Shown: positions 24,930-37,750 of the stretch, piece by piece
Position numbering within the stretch: position 1 is the first letter of the stretch
Layout of the letters: every line of letters begins with the position of its first letter
DNA from: Puccinia triticina
Taxonomy: Eukaryota > Basidiomycota > Pucciniomycetes > Pucciniales > Pucciniaceae
Reading direction: 5' to 3'
NCBI RefSeq assembly: GCF_026914185.1
Contig: NC_070567.1
Span: forward strand, 6,474,001-6,538,000
Length of the DNA stretch: 64,000 nucleotides
Notes under the pieces: generated by a model
Databases searched by the model: none
What the model saw: only the letters and a program-made list of their open reading frames with translations
What the model was told of the DNA's origin: nothing
Program-made: the position numbers and the translations under genes

Positions 24930-27900
24930 ATTTACTTTGTGTGTTTGAGGAGAGCGAGTTGAAGGGTGGTGTGAAGTGGGAAGTCTTGTCAACAAGAAAG
25001 GTCGAAGGGTGGGATGGGCAGAAGTACTTAATTAAAGTGTAAAGAACAGCTGATGAAGTGAGATCTAGCAGCTATAAAATAGCAGTAGACGGGTGGTGGT
25101 AGGCGGGGACAGGTTTCTTGTTTATGTGTTTCTTAATACAGTAAGATTCGGGGGTGCGAAGAGGGGAGGTCCTCACTGGTGTGCCTGGGGACAAATTTCG
25201 GACAGTGGGATAGATATGTATAAGAGCAAATATAGGGTTAATAAAAATAATATATAGGAAGGATTAGGTGTCGAGAAACTTGGGGAATTCTAGGTCTTGT
25301 GGAAGTAGGTATGGGAGGGTGAGGAGTAAGAGGGCGAGGGCGAAAAAGGTCCGGCTTTTGTGATGAAAGCGTCAGATCAGTTGGAGGCTAGCACGTAGCT
25401 CGGTCTCTGTCTGTTTGAAGTTGTTTCTCAGTCTCGATCGCTCAGTTAATCAACCAGACAACCCGACCTTGCAACAACTAATGCGGTTGAGCTTGCTAGC
25501 GATTCTGGTTGTATATACGAATAGGTTTGGCCGGTGTGTGCGTTTAGATGGATGAATGGATAGGTGGGAAGGATCGGGGGGTAGGAGGAGTGAGCGTTCA
25601 AGATTGCTAGTGTTCGTTGCTATTGGTTTACAATAATGGATCTTGACGACGGACGAATCTAGTTGGGAGTGTGGGTAGGGCGAAGAAGGTTCAGAGGGAC
25701 GGCTCCCCGGTCAGCTATTTGTATTGAAAAAAAAGAAAATATAGATAACAGGGTAAGGCAGGCTGTCTAGGTAACAGGTGATGGGGGGAGATGGAGGAGG
25801 AAGGCCGAGGATCAGAAGCGCCAGGTGATCAACGCACAGTTAACAGGTTATACTTATTCACAGAAACTGAGGGAAAAAAAGAAGCCTGGCTTAAACTAGG
25901 CCAAAATTCATCGCCAACAGTTGAATGGGTTGCGCTGAGCCAGTCGAGGTGGATGGCTGCAGTGGGGAGAGGGAAGGACGAAGGTGACGGTTGGTGTTGA
26001 TCGTAAGGCTGGCTTTGGAGATGTATCGGCTGTATCTCAATAAAAAGTATCTTTCGGAAGAATGTAACGAGATGAGCGTGGGTGGATATTTGGGTGCGTT
26101 ACTGGCGGGCGGCTGGCTGGCTGGCGCACCTGTTTCGCTGGTGGAACTTGGTGCCGGTGATGTCGTCGGGCAAGCTTGTGTACAGTTGTCGGCTTGGGCT
26201 GTGTGCATCCACAACAAGCGTACTACAGCAACAATTGATTTGGGTGGAAGAAGCAAGATGGTCTCGAGTTAGCTCGACCAATTCTTTCAGAAAAGGTACA
26301 GTGGAGAGAACGACAAAAAAGTGAACCACGATTGCGTAGTCAATACAGGCAAGGCAGATTGCTCTGTTGAAGTATTGCGCGTGGGGCAGTACACCGAAAA
26401 AGTGAGCTGAGCCTGTTGGATGTTATTACTACTATTTAAGATGGTAGTGGGTAGAATTGGCTGGATGATCGATGGAGGGGAAAATGAATTGGTGTGTATA
26501 ACTCCACATAAACACATACAGCACTAAACTAAAGTCTTCACTTGTGGTACCAAGAGAGAGATAGTAGAGTCAAGGCCTGACGATAGGAGCTCGGGCAGTC
26601 CGTGATCGATTAAAGAAAAAAAGAATCGAAATCAGTGCCAGCTCAAAGCCTTCGAAAACTGACGAGTTGATTCAGGTTTCGAGCCGGCCAAGCGAGCTGA
26701 TTGGAGCGTCCAAACGAGTGCGACAGCGATCGAAAGCCGACGAGAATGTGCCAGGTTAACTTGTGTACATAAATATGTGTAAATATGTACAGCTTGGATG
26801 TTGAGGGAGGCTGGCAGTGGCTGATTTCGAGCGAGAAGAGACGAGGCTGGGCGTATGTACAATTCTTTTGAGCTGTATGTAAAATATGTACTGATATGGA
26901 TGTGGCACAAATCTGGTATCGATGATTCGACGACGAACGAGATGTTGGATGATGTGCAGGTGGTGGGCAGCGTTCGGGTCGACCAAGAAGCAAGCTGCAA
27001 ATCGAATTTTAGTAATCACAACGAAAAGCAAGACGGTAATGTTGACAAGGACGAAGAATGTGGAGCTGCCAGGAAGACGCTGTAAGGAAGCCTGCCATGC
27101 AGCTTGTGCTTGGTTGGTTGAACGACGCATGAACTGTACTAGAAACTGTGATGCCCGATGGATGATACCGATTTTATGCATATGTAAAACTATTGTACTC
27201 AGAAAGCTGCAGAGTTTGTGTGTGGTTTTTGACATCCCTATTCCAAATTGTACAATTAGACGAGGGGCGTAAATTACACAAGAACCCACCGATCATCCAA
27301 GGTTTCCGTACATGTCGAATGTAACGCACAAGGAGAGGGACTTCATCTGATCCCACCATCTTAAGGTTCATACATATTCATCCAGTCCACGCAGAGCAAC
27401 AAATGATATGTATATTGTATGAGGAGTGGTGTCTGGAGGAGGGTTGAATATGTACAGCCCCAGTGGAAAAAAAGCTTTTGTAAAGGAAGCCAAGGGAAGT
27501 CCAACCAATTTGCAACTTGCATGTATGTACATACGGGCTTGAGTTCATGGAAGAAAAGTTGAATGATGTAGATTTTAGGTTTGAGTTCAAGATTTTACAA
27601 TTCTTTCTGATCCATGGAACCATGAGGTTAAGGTGGAAAAAGGTTTGTATAAAGTGCTCATTCATTTATGCGCCTCGGGAGATCACGTGGATGTGTTGAC
27701 AAGGATGATGAGGCACTTTTGCAAGTGCTGGATGGAAGAGGACCAAGCTTGAACGATCGTGTAGTATGTACCAAGAGTCTACCCTCAGTGAAAGTACTAA
27801 CGCGACCCTTGTCCGTACTAATTGACAACAACTTGCCCTTCACAGAATAATTCAGGTGACTTTCCAGAACAACTTGCCCTTCTTCACAAAATTTCAGGTG

Positions 27901-28201
27901 GCTTTCCAGACTTGCCACATCTCTAAGTTATCCCACCGCAGTCCGGAGAATAGAGGCAGTGAAAGGGTAACCAGTGGCAGAGTTGCCAGTTTCCTTTCAT
28001 AGTTTTTAACTTAACTACACATAAGGTCAGGGATCCTCTGGCCTCCGCTTCTCTAATTGCACTTTTTGAATAAGTTAGGCCAAAAATATGCAATAAATCT
28101 TGGCTTGTGCTGTTCTGTCACCAGCTATGACCAATGAAGTTGGCTCCATGCACATATTCTTTTGAGCTCAAAAAGGCAATGCCTTTTGAGTAATTTTGTA
28201 C
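24930..28201. other. Long gene-free region upstream of the Pumilio gene
   Basis: About 3.3 kb with no supported coding sequence on either strand. It contains simple purine-rich stretches and Pumilio-type motifs between 26764 and 27543. Because PUF mRNAs often have long leaders, part may be the 5' UTR or promoter of the minus-strand Pumilio gene. A short direct repeat with core ttcaggtg(g/a)ctttccagac sits at about 27853-27910. Confidence 0.4.
26764..27543. promoter_or_regulatory. Cluster of UGUANAUA-type Pumilio motifs
   Basis: Exact TGTANATA matches on the minus strand at 26784-26791, 26854-26861, 27449-27456 and 27534-27541, and on the plus strand at 26764-26771, 26778-26785 and 27536-27543. 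Four per 760 bp on the strand of the Pumilio gene is well above the chance rate for uniform base composition, although several are the palindrome-like TATGTACATA. Function as RNA sites requires that this DNA is transcribed, which is not shown. Confidence 0.35.
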
Positions 28202-28204
28202 TTA

Positions 28205-28590
28205 GGCCCTGTTTGGCACTGATATAAATATAGGTGATATAATCACCGGTTAATTCAATGAAAAGTACAAAATTCAACACAAAGCCTCCAAATTTGTCTT
28301 GTAGGCAACCTACAGTGCTGGTCTCTTCAACTGTGAACCCAGAATCAACTTATCCAGCCATCTTCAGCACCATAATACCATTATATCACTTCATATTGGT
28401 CAAAAGTGATATAATGGTATTATGGTGCTGAAGATGGCTGAATCAGTTGAATCTGATTTCAAAGTTGAAGAGACCAGCACTGTAGGTTGCCTACAAAAAA
28501 AATTTGAAGGCTGTATGTTGAATTTTCTATTTTTTATTGAATTAATCAGCAATTATGTCACCTATAAATATATTGGTGCCAAACGGGGCC
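28205..28590. mobile_element. Tourist-like (PIF/Harbinger) MITE, copy 1
   Basis: 386 bp with termini GGCCCTGTTTGGCAC and GTGCCAAACGGGGCC and the TTA duplication at 28202-28204 and 28591-28593. The interior is a second palindrome centred near 28400 (CACCATAATACCATTATATC and its inverse). Arms such as CAGTGCTGGTCTCTTCAACT recur in the copy at 41710. Confidence 0.88.
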
Positions 28591-28593
28591 TTA

Positions 28594-31584
28594 GTCCATT
28601 CCCATCCAACACCTTTGAAAGTTATAATATCCCAGTTCATGTTGGGCCACAACCAGCAAAATCTTAATTACAATCAGCTGTGTTTAATTCAAGTCCTTGC
28701 TAAAAGTTGGACTCCCACGGCCTTTTTAAGCCTTTTTAAGCTTCCGATTTTATCGACCAGCAACATCAATCTTAGTAGGGGCCTTAAAATCCACCAACGT
28801 GAACCAGGCTAATGGTGCCAAACATCTGCCTCAAGCCCGAACAATTTGTTTAATTTCAGTTGAAAAAGTAATATGAATTTACCAAAGAGCAGGCTACTGG
28901 CTGCTCTCTATGAGATTGAGAATGCAAGAAAGATGAAAGAAAGGAGTCAAAATGAGATAGTTCTCTCCCAATCAAGTGAGTCACTTGGGCCAACAGCAAG
29001 AATGATGTGTTATTCTGCTTATGTCTTGAGGCAATAAGCCCTTACTGGTTTGAGGGTGTCTAGTCCCTTTGTCCGGCTGGTTTACCGCCGGCAAAACAGT
29101 GACTTTGTCTGTGTTCCACAGAATTGATGTCATCACCATCTCTGGAATTGCATCTTTTACTACATAAGATTGGGACAAGAACACCTACCCTTCTTGTTTC
29201 CTTGAGGATGTCTTCTCTCAAGTCTTCTCCTGTTTGACTTTGTCTAAAGGAGTGAATGGAGCAATTAGCAAACTATCTTGTCTGAAAATTTAATGATAGA
29301 CAAGGCAATAGCCCCCAAATTTGGGGCTCCAGGGGGTGTGAAATAATAATCCTTTGAGTCTGCTCAAACAGACTTGGGGACAGGCCATAGGTTGAAGGGT
29401 TGAAGGCTGTTCATGACCATGTGGAGTAAGATGTGGTTAATACACAAGCATAGCATCAACACCAGCGCTACTTGTATACCAACACCGGTGTTACTTGCAT
29501 GTCAGATATTTGTACTGCGTTTTTTGGCCCCCAGAGGCCATTTCTTTAGTTATATGTAGATTGGCATCTCTGTTCATGAAGCTAATGGACCATACCCATC
29601 AATATTGTTTTTTTCAGCCTTGCAATATAGCTGTGCTGAATAATAACACTGGTGATATAATTATCAAACTTGTTATGTTGTTATGTGGGGATCAGCCACT
29701 ACAAGGGATAATCTCTCTTAGGTAAGAGGTGGTTTATTTTGTTATTAAGATGTAAAGCCGTGTGTTTCAGTGGTATATTGTGAGCGTAATAATGTAGATT
29801 CTCATGAAACCTGATGAAGTTTTGGTGGTGTATGCTCAAAAATACTCTAAAACTTCAGGTAAGTTGCTGATTCTTATAAGGGTAATTTCTACATAGTGGA
29901 TGGGTGTGCTGGTGTTGGATTGATAAGTGAAATAAATGCAGGAGGAGAATATTGACAAGCACCTTACTGGTTATTGATGTGTGAATAGTCTGGGGATTAC
30001 TTTGTGTGGTCCCAATGGCCTCTTGATATTGTGAGTGCTGCATGATTCCTCTTAGTTGTGAGAATAGTCCATAGGGTGGTGTGTAAATCTCCTTGGCTGT
30101 GGGCATATTAAGTTTGCAGTTTTACCCAACTTCCCTTTCTCTGACACATGATATTTTATAACCACTTATCACGGTTTTGAGCTTTGTAAGAAGAGTAAAA
30201 TAATTTTAAACAATGAGTAAATCCCACCAGTGGATCTTATTTCACAGGGGAAGGGTAATATAGTTTCATGTACTTTTATTAGTATTGTTTTTTATATGAG
30301 TTTATTACTAGAGTGGTCTGTGGCCCGCTTGCTTGGTAAATGTTTACATTGAAGTACATGAAGGAGTAGGAGAAAATTTTTACTTCAGGTGGGTACCCCC
30401 CTTAATTTACAATGAAAATAAAGAATCTTCAATAATAATCTAATAATTCTACTTAATTTTGTAGTTCTTGCAGACCTCAGATACTTGTTTTATCTCTAGG
30501 TCTGACATAGATCCTTTCTGTTAGCAATGGGGGAATGACGTTCCTGTTCTTGCTGCCCAGAGAAGCACCTGCATGCATCAAATTTGAATCTGATGTAATG
30601 AGTTTTTCAACTCGGTGCGGGCTTTGGACTGCGGACACAGTTTGCTTCGCTTAACTCTGTCCATAGCTTGTTTAAATCCCAACACCTTTCTCACTTTGTG
30701 AGGACGGTGTTGGGGCATGCAATCTCACAAAAATTTTGTGTGAGGCATTGTAGATATGGCCAATGTTGGATTTCCCAATGCAACACTCTGGTAACCCAGA
30801 GTCAACATTTAGCCTAAGGAGCTTTTGCCCAGCTTATTTCCCTTTTGAGGTCGGCAGGAGTTGAACAAGCAAACAGATTGTGTTCTTGCTGCCTTTTTTT
30901 CACTGATCTCTTTTACTCAGCTTTAGGCTTTAGTCTCAATTGAGATTCTGTCCACGAGCGACCGGTAAGGATTTTCCTTGAGCCTAGCGGTCTTGCAAGC
31001 CAGTATTACACACTAAATACAGTAAAGCAAATCTGTTAACTGTGGATATCTATCCCTTGATTTGACTTTAATTGATTCCTCCACCTTTATCGACTCGGAT
31101 CACTTTCTGAATACACAGGTAGGTTTTTATTTCAAAGCAACGTTAGATACAGCATGATATAAGTAGTGGGTACAGGATGGTAATCCACGTCATGTTTGAT
31201 AGGCCAGCGTGTTTCTTTTAATCAAGCAACATATATCAAGAACCTGTCTGAACTGGTATACCTGAGTAATGCGGTCTGGCCTAGAGTGATGCCGCATCTA
31301 CAATATACCATATATGAGATTGCTAGCCGATGGTATATTGGTAGCATACGCTAACAAAGGTAAGTTATCTATCAGATGTTGTTTTTCTTGGTTGGGTTAT
31401 AGATAACTGAATGGTCGAATGGGCGTAGTATCTCCTTGATCGCTTGGAATGTCCATCGCACAAGATTATTTCAACCTTTGGTAAATTGTGGGAGTCGAGG
31501 ACGGGGTGATGAGGGTGTTCTTTAGTTTTTCTGTGGTTTTCCCTGTTGCGTGGAACAGTAACAAATCAAGTGGATCTAAGCAAC
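28594..31584. other. AT-rich gene-free region
   Basis: About 3 kb in which I see no supported gene or RNA. There are small inverted repeats, for example CCCAACACC and GGTGTTGGGG around 30677-30715. This is probably degraded repeat DNA; the last part is 3' flank of the GST gene. Confidence 0.4.
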
Positions 31585-32753
31585 TTACTCGTACTTGTTT
31601 GAGCAGCCTTCTTTCACTGCAGGTCTCTCGGCAATCGTTTTGAGCCACTCTTTCAAGCACGGGAATTGGTTCAATTCGTCTTCGGTAATTCCTGATATCG
31701 TATAAATGTCAACCCATCTGATAACCACCCCAAGATCAGGTTGAAATCGTTTTGGGAGAAATGAAGAAATGATAACTTCAGTCTAGAATTTAGTCTTCAT
31801 AGAATTAACGCGTTTGTTGGAAGTCCACTTACGGCCAAATGGCCATGTCAGCCCAGGAGTACTTCCCTTCCCCACTCCCGGCTAAATATTTCTTTCTGAT
31901 ACCGGTGTATTTGCCACTCAATTGTATCTCTAAGACGCCATATAATCTGAGCGTTTCATCGTGATATCGTTTCATGGCGTACGGGAGTTTCTCGGGCGCG
32001 TAGCCTATAAAAGTGAAGGTTGACTCGGGTCAAAACCCGTACAAACCGGCGGCACTTGTACCGTAAGAAGCAGGAATAGCTATAACTGATGACGTACGGG
32101 TGAAATGGTTTAATTGTCCCTGCATTGGACCAACACCGGCCATCCCAAAGAAAAGCCACTGCAGCGCCTCAGAGGATTCAAGTTCGTTTTCGAAACCAAA
32201 GACGTGATCTTTATCGACTTTCTTGGCCAGGTACTTCGTTTCGAGAGTGTTTCCCAAGAGAGTCAATTCAGCCATCAAATGTTGAATATTAACACATAAA
32301 TAGAGCTAAGAAGTGCAATCGTATCTGCCTCAAGCACATTACTTACCAGCAGTATGGCGGCACTTTCCATGACTGTAAATGGCGCAGATGGGTTGTTGAG
32401 CGCATTGCGCTTGTTATCAATCAAGACGGGAATTCGACCTGTCATTGGAGAACGAGCACCATTCCATCAGTTTTTTTTATCGCAACCAGTAACAATGACA
32501 GGAAAAAAATACAAGTACCGTTTGGATTTATTTTCAAGAATTCTTCCGACTTTTGTTGGTTGGTTCTGATATCGATCATATCATAGGAAAATGAAATACC
32601 ATATATTGACTTAAGCTCTTCCAATGCTATTTGAACTTTCTTTCCATTTGGCGTACTCATGGTGACCAAATGCAATTCTTCTTGTTCTGATTGAGGTATC
32701 ATCGTGTTGGAGTCTTTGTTGGCTGTGGATGAACTTGCCTGGGGCTCATCCAT
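31585..32753 (-). CDS. Glutathione S-transferase (Ure2-like/GstB-type)
   Basis: Conjugates glutathione to electrophiles or reduces peroxides in the cytosol. Five exons on the minus strand: 32519-32753, 32347-32438, 32098-32233, 31833-32004, 31585-31717, totalling 255 residues. After a roughly 30-residue acidic leader comes a thioredoxin-like domain (LVTMSTPNGKKVQIALEEL, then NPNGRIPVL and the glutathione-binding ES in MESAAILL). The alpha-helical C-terminal domain shows ALQWLFFGMAGVGPMQGQ and ends ERPAVKEGCSNKYE. The QWLFFQMAGVGPMxGQ block and GKxYLAG pattern are typical of fungal Ure2p-like and bacterial YfcG/YghU GSTs. Active-site Ser/Asn cannot be assigned with certainty. The ATG at 32753 is the only in-frame start in the exon before the conserved domain that gives a full N-terminus. 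Confidence 0.93.
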
Positions 32754-32878
32754 TTGAAACCAGATTTATGTAGAATCTATGTCGATCGCAGGGGGGGACC
32801 GGGGACTCGGGGGTGATGACGTCGCACCGAATCAACCAAGTCCCCATCAACCTCCGGTCCACACGCGCTAATTTCTCA

Positions 32879-33096
32879 GGGCCTGACCCTGTACCATATA
32901 AGGGCATGAAAATTGAAAATTTTCATTTTCATTTCTCCCAAAACTTCTTAGAAATAAAACTGACCTTGGCCAAAATTTAGTCCTGAGCCCAAATGTGAAA
33001 AATTTCAACAATTGGACCCCCCCTAGTTTTCACTTTTTCTGTAGAGGGTAACAAAAGTAAGTTTTTTTCCAAATTGAAGCCCATGGCACAGGCCCT
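32879..33096. mobile_element. MITE of the GGGCCTGTACCAT family in the GST upstream region
   Basis: About 218 bp with ends gggcctg..ccctgtaccat and gcccatggcacaggccct. Internal words (gcctgagcccaaatgtgaa, ttttcactttttctgtag) match the copy at 53005-53213, which has clean TAA duplications. It begins about 125 bp upstream of the GST start codon. Confidence 0.7.
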
Positions 33097-33950
33097 AAGT
33101 GTACATACATTGGACTCAGGCTTATGTGTAGGATTTCGAGCAGCCAAGGCGATTGTGTCGGGAAACATCGGTCACATCGGTTAGCGGTGGAACCGCGCCA
33201 AATGTTAAAGCGCAGCTCAAGTTGTATTTGAGTACAGCAGTTCTCACCCAGTGCCCAACTTTCTTTATGGGCTCGCTGGACAGGTTAATTGCGGTCCCAA
33301 AAGCTTACGAAAGAGAGTGCGGGACCTGGGTGAAGCGGGGCCTGGGCCAGGTGAGAGTATCATCAAGTTTGCGGCGAGTATGTACAGTACGGAGCCGTCT
33401 CAAAAGCTTCATCATCAGTACGGACCACATGGCCTGAATATGGATTGTGAAAGAATGTGGGGAGTACCGGCGAGAGCCGGCGAGCAGGCAGGAAACCGCG
33501 GAGCCTGAGCAACATCATGAACCCTCGTCAAGGCGCGTATTCCGGTCGCGCGAGCCAATCCCGGTGCAAGCTGTAGCTCGGGGGAAAGATTTGCCCAGTG
33601 GGTCCCAATCATCCACGCTATCAGCTGACTTGTCTGCGTGCGGAGATATCCGCCTCCGTTCTGGTGGCACATCCTTCCACTCGCCGATCGGTTTGCGCTA
33701 TCATAGCATTGTCTCTCCCAACGCCGCTGATGGGAGTACCATGGGCATCTGATCATGAAGTATGTTGCAGATGCTATAAACAGGTAGTCCCTTGAGTCTT
33801 CCCCCACATGAAGAATCATTATAACCACCTCGTCAAGACTGTCACTTGGCATCGATAGCCTTTTGCTTCATACCCCACGCTCGCGCATCAACGTTAACTG
33901 ATTTCCTCTTCTATCCAGCTTCCAGCCTAAGCCCGTCCCTACAGCCGACG
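33097..33950. other. Divergent intergenic region, GST / alpha-glucosidase
   Basis: No gene is supported. The right 400 bp is CpG-rich and precedes the plus-strand alpha-glucosidase, so it probably holds that promoter. An upstream in-frame start for the next gene at 33846 is discussed under rejected items. Confidence 0.4.
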
Positions 33951-36900
33951 ATGATCCCATTTTCAGTCGCGGCTGCGTTATGGTTGTTTTCGAAAATTCT
34001 CTCTGTCTCTGGAGCAGACAAATGCCCCTCTTACGTGTTATCGGAGCTCAACAAAACCGTGGATGGCTTCGACGCATCACTCATGTTGAATGGTTCACCC
34101 TGTCATGCTGATGACATTGCAGCATTGAAATTAATCGTTACTTATGAAACAGGCGAGTCTTCTTTTAATCTGCCGCCACGAAAAAGTAAACTTACCCAAG
34201 GATTTTATTACCATCACGTGATTTGTTCGGACCAACCAAAAAATTGTTTTCTTAGACGAGCGTCTTCATGTCAGGATTGTGGACGCTGCCGCAAAGCGAT
34301 ACGAGGTCCCAGCTCTTTTATTCCCACGCCCCACCCATTCGGCGTCTACAACTTCAAAAAGTCCGAAGTCTGCCCTGCTGTTTTCTTACGAAACCTCGCC
34401 GTTTTCCTTTACCATCTCCCGTCGAAGCACCCGGGAAGTCTTGTTTTCGACAATCTCGAACCCTCTTGTTTACCAAAATAAACACATTCGGATTGCAAGC
34501 CAATTATCCCCAAATTCCAACATTCACGGCTTGGGCGAAAGTACTGACACGTTTCGGATCAACTTGGATGGCAATGGCACCAGGAGAACCATGTGGTTAG
34601 TGAAGTTACCCAATTAAGCTGTACTTATCATGAGCATTTTCCAACGTGTTTTTGAGTCGTTACTAGGGCACGGGATGCATATGGAACACAAAAGGGGACC
34701 AACTTATATGGGACACATCCTATATACTATGATCACAGATCTAGTGGCACACACGGTGTTTTCCTCTTGAACTCGAATGGAATGGACATCACTTTAACAA
34801 AGCAATCGATTCAATATGACATCATTGGTAAGAAATCAGCTGAATTCCTGCTCCAATACCCACTTAGACTGATATCTAGATTCTTGCATTCACGTACCCT
34901 GAAGGTGGTGTGCTGGACTTCTACTTTCTGGCAGGTCCCTCGCCGGTGAAGGTTGCTGAGCAATACTCGGCGCTTGCTGGTCTTCCCGCCATGATACCTT
35001 ACTGGTCCCTGGGTTTCCAGCAATGCAGATATGGATACTCCAGTAGGTCCTCCGCACTCTTTCACCGCGAATTCCCGTGATGATCAAAGCTGAATCGCTA
35101 CTATCCATCAAAAGGCTATGTCGAAGTGGCCGAAGTGATAGCTAATTATTCCAAAGCTGGAATTCCATTGGAAACAATGCAAGTTCGAATTGATCACTAA
35201 ACTCGACTGTCCGAGCTGATATTTATTGATTGATTCTGGTTTTTTGTTTTGCTTACAACAATCCAAACAGGTGGACCGATATCGACTATATGTACAAACG
35301 CCGCACTTTTACCCTCGATCCAGATTATTTCCCACTAGATCGGATGCAGGAGATTGTCAAATCGCTCCACAAAAATAACCAACGTTACGGTGTGTTTCTT
35401 TTAACGAAGAATGGAAGCAACGGTTATCGTTATTGACAATATCAATTTCTTTCGGTGTTTGGTGCTTTGGCTGTAGTGATGATGATTGATCCAGCCATAG
35501 CTTACCAACCTGGAGACAAAGGTGTATTCGACCGAGGCACGCAAGCCGATGTGTTCCTTAAAGAGAAAAACGGAAAAGTGTTCCAAGGGGTGGTTTGGGC
35601 GGGTGAGCCGATGATTCCCCAACAATCTTCATCATTTCACTCGGTACTAACCTTTCGAACTCTTGCGTTAGGTGTCAGTGTGTATCCCGATTGGTTTCAT
35701 CCGAATGCCGAAGCCTTCTGGATTAATGAGATCCAGAGATTTTTCGATCCGACTAACGGTATTGATATTGACGGCATTTGGATAGATAGTGCGTACACAT
35801 TGACTCCTCAAACACGATGACGGCGTGTAAACTAATCTGTTTGAATCTAGTGAATGAGCCCGCCAATTTTGCTTTACCTTGTACGTATCCTTGCACAAAT
35901 GCAACCTTGTTGCCCGGAGCTCAGGCTGTGTCATCGGGAAATCCGCCGGCGCGCAAGAACCCCCCTCCGTCGAAAAATGCTCCTCTACCTCTCGGAAAGA
36001 CACATAGCCGTCGAGGACTAGAGGCCAACACTCAATACGAAATACACAATGCCGCTGGAGAACTCGCCAAGGGCACTATACGCACGGACTTGGTTCATCA
36101 CAACGGATTAACCGAGTAAGCACGGGAACAATCGATGGCTCAGATTACACAATAGCCACGTGACTGAACAATTGGATCTGCAACTTCAGATATGATCTCC
36201 ACAACCTCTACGGTACTCACATGTCTTGGATCACTCGCAAAGCAATGTTGCGTCGAAGAAGCAAGGTACGACCTCAAGTAATTACCCGGTCCACATTTGC
36301 AGGAGCAGGAGCATATGGTAAGTGTGATAATCAAATCAGATATATGTCATCGTTGTACATTCTCTGATTTTTTGATTTATTGTGCCCGCTCTAGTCGCGC
36401 ATTGGACTGGCGATAATCTCTCGGATTGGCCGCACTACCTATCTTCCATTACTGAAATCATGTCATTTGCTGCGCTCTTTCAAGTCCCTCTGGTGGGTGC
36501 GGACGTGTGTGGCTTTGGCTCTAATACCAATGAAGAACTGTGTGCTAGATGGGCTTCATTGGGCGCCTTTTATCCATTTTATCGGTGGGTTCCATTCGAT
36601 CGCGGGCGAATCTTGAGCTTCAGCGCTGGGGGATGCCAGACCAACGTTCTAATTTTTGTCAAATTTTTCGCCAATATCAGAAATCACAATGAGCTCGGCA
36701 TGGTCAGCCAGGAATTTTACCGCTGGGATTCAGTAGCCCGCTCTGCCAGGAATGCTATCAAGATCCGATACAGTCTATTGGATTATTTTTACACCCACGT
36801 GAGAAGACAGAGCGTAACGGGTGAACCTGCTCTGAAGCCCCTTTGGTTTGCCTACCCCCAAGACACTTCAACGTTTGCAATTGACAAACAATTTTTCTTT

Positions 36901-37750
36901 GGAGATTCTATTGTTAGTCGCATCAACTACACCAGCAATCACAAATTTGTCACACTAATTTCTTTTCGATTCCTACAGTTGATCTCTCCGGTTATTGAAG
37001 CAAACTCGAAAACAGTCAAGGCTTATTTCCCGGAGTCTAAAGTAAGGAACTTCTCATTCAACTATTTAGCTTTTGACTTTTGCTAGATAACGGTTATGAG
37101 GTACTGATCGGGCGTAATCTCCAATCAATCAGTACGTGGAATTTTCCAGTAGGGAAGTTCTAGGCAGCTTGGGAAGCGTGGACTTGAACAACATCCAGAT
37201 TGACCAAATACCCGTACACATCAAGCCGGGCTCAATTTTACCACTTCGACAAGTGGCTAGAAACCAAACGCTCGCGATGACAACAACTGATGTTAGGAAG
37301 AAAAGCTTTGAGGTCAGTCCGACTCCAAGTCAGTGTTTTTCTAACGAACCGATTTGAACTTTATTTCGAACTCCTGGGCTTTCCTAGATTCTCGTAGTGC
37401 CAGACAGTTCAGGATCTGCCAAAGGATCACTCTATTTGGACGATGGAGAATCACTTGAACCTGTGGCTCAGGAAACTGCTGATTTACAATTTTTCTACCG
37501 CCAACGCGTCCTGCACACCTCCGGTCGATTAGGTACCAATTTGAAGGATATCAGCACGGCCGTCAGTCAATGGACGTTTTCGGATGTTCCCAACGTTGCA
37601 AAAGTCAAGGGAATGCGTGTCATAGATAGCCCTCAGCTCGAATCCGGTGCCCGACTATTACCTGTGCATATTGATTTAAAGACAAGATCGGTCTACGCGC
37701 AAGGAAATTGGAAGCTCACTCCTGGAATGAAGGTCGCGTTGATTTATTGA
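33951..37750 (+). CDS. Secreted GH31 alpha-glucosidase
   Basis: Retaining exo-glucosidase of glycoside hydrolase family 31, releasing glucose from alpha-glucans or sucrose-type substrates outside the cell. Fifteen exons: 33951-34152, 34256-34595, 34667-34827, 34905-35042, 35115-35178, 35271-35389, 35477-35602, 35672-35788, 35851-36115, 36190-36317, 36395-36584, 36681-36912, 36979-37041, 37133-37312, 37388-37750; 895 residues. Residues 1-22 form a signal peptide. Family blocks in order: [61 protein letters not shown] (nucleophile Asp422), HWTGDN (acid/base Asp560), [10 protein letters not shown]. Introns 1 and 5 use GC-AG borders (GCGAGT, GCAAGT); the frame only closes with these. No disruption is seen. 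Rust alpha-glucosidases of this type are linked to sugar uptake from the host, which I infer only by family. Confidence 0.94.

Noticed and set aside
24930..24995. Longer N-terminus of the Pumilio protein
   Set aside because: The extension has no ATG (it would start at TTG); the first ATG in frame is at 24929.
26632..27289. Overlapping minus-strand ORFs of 116-177 codons upstream of the Pumilio gene
   Set aside because: Several frames are open over the same bases, none has a domain or splice support.
33846..33950. Upstream in-frame ATG of the alpha-glucosidase
   Set aside because: It would add 35 residues before the obvious signal peptide; the ATG at 33951 places the hydrophobic leader at the N-terminus.
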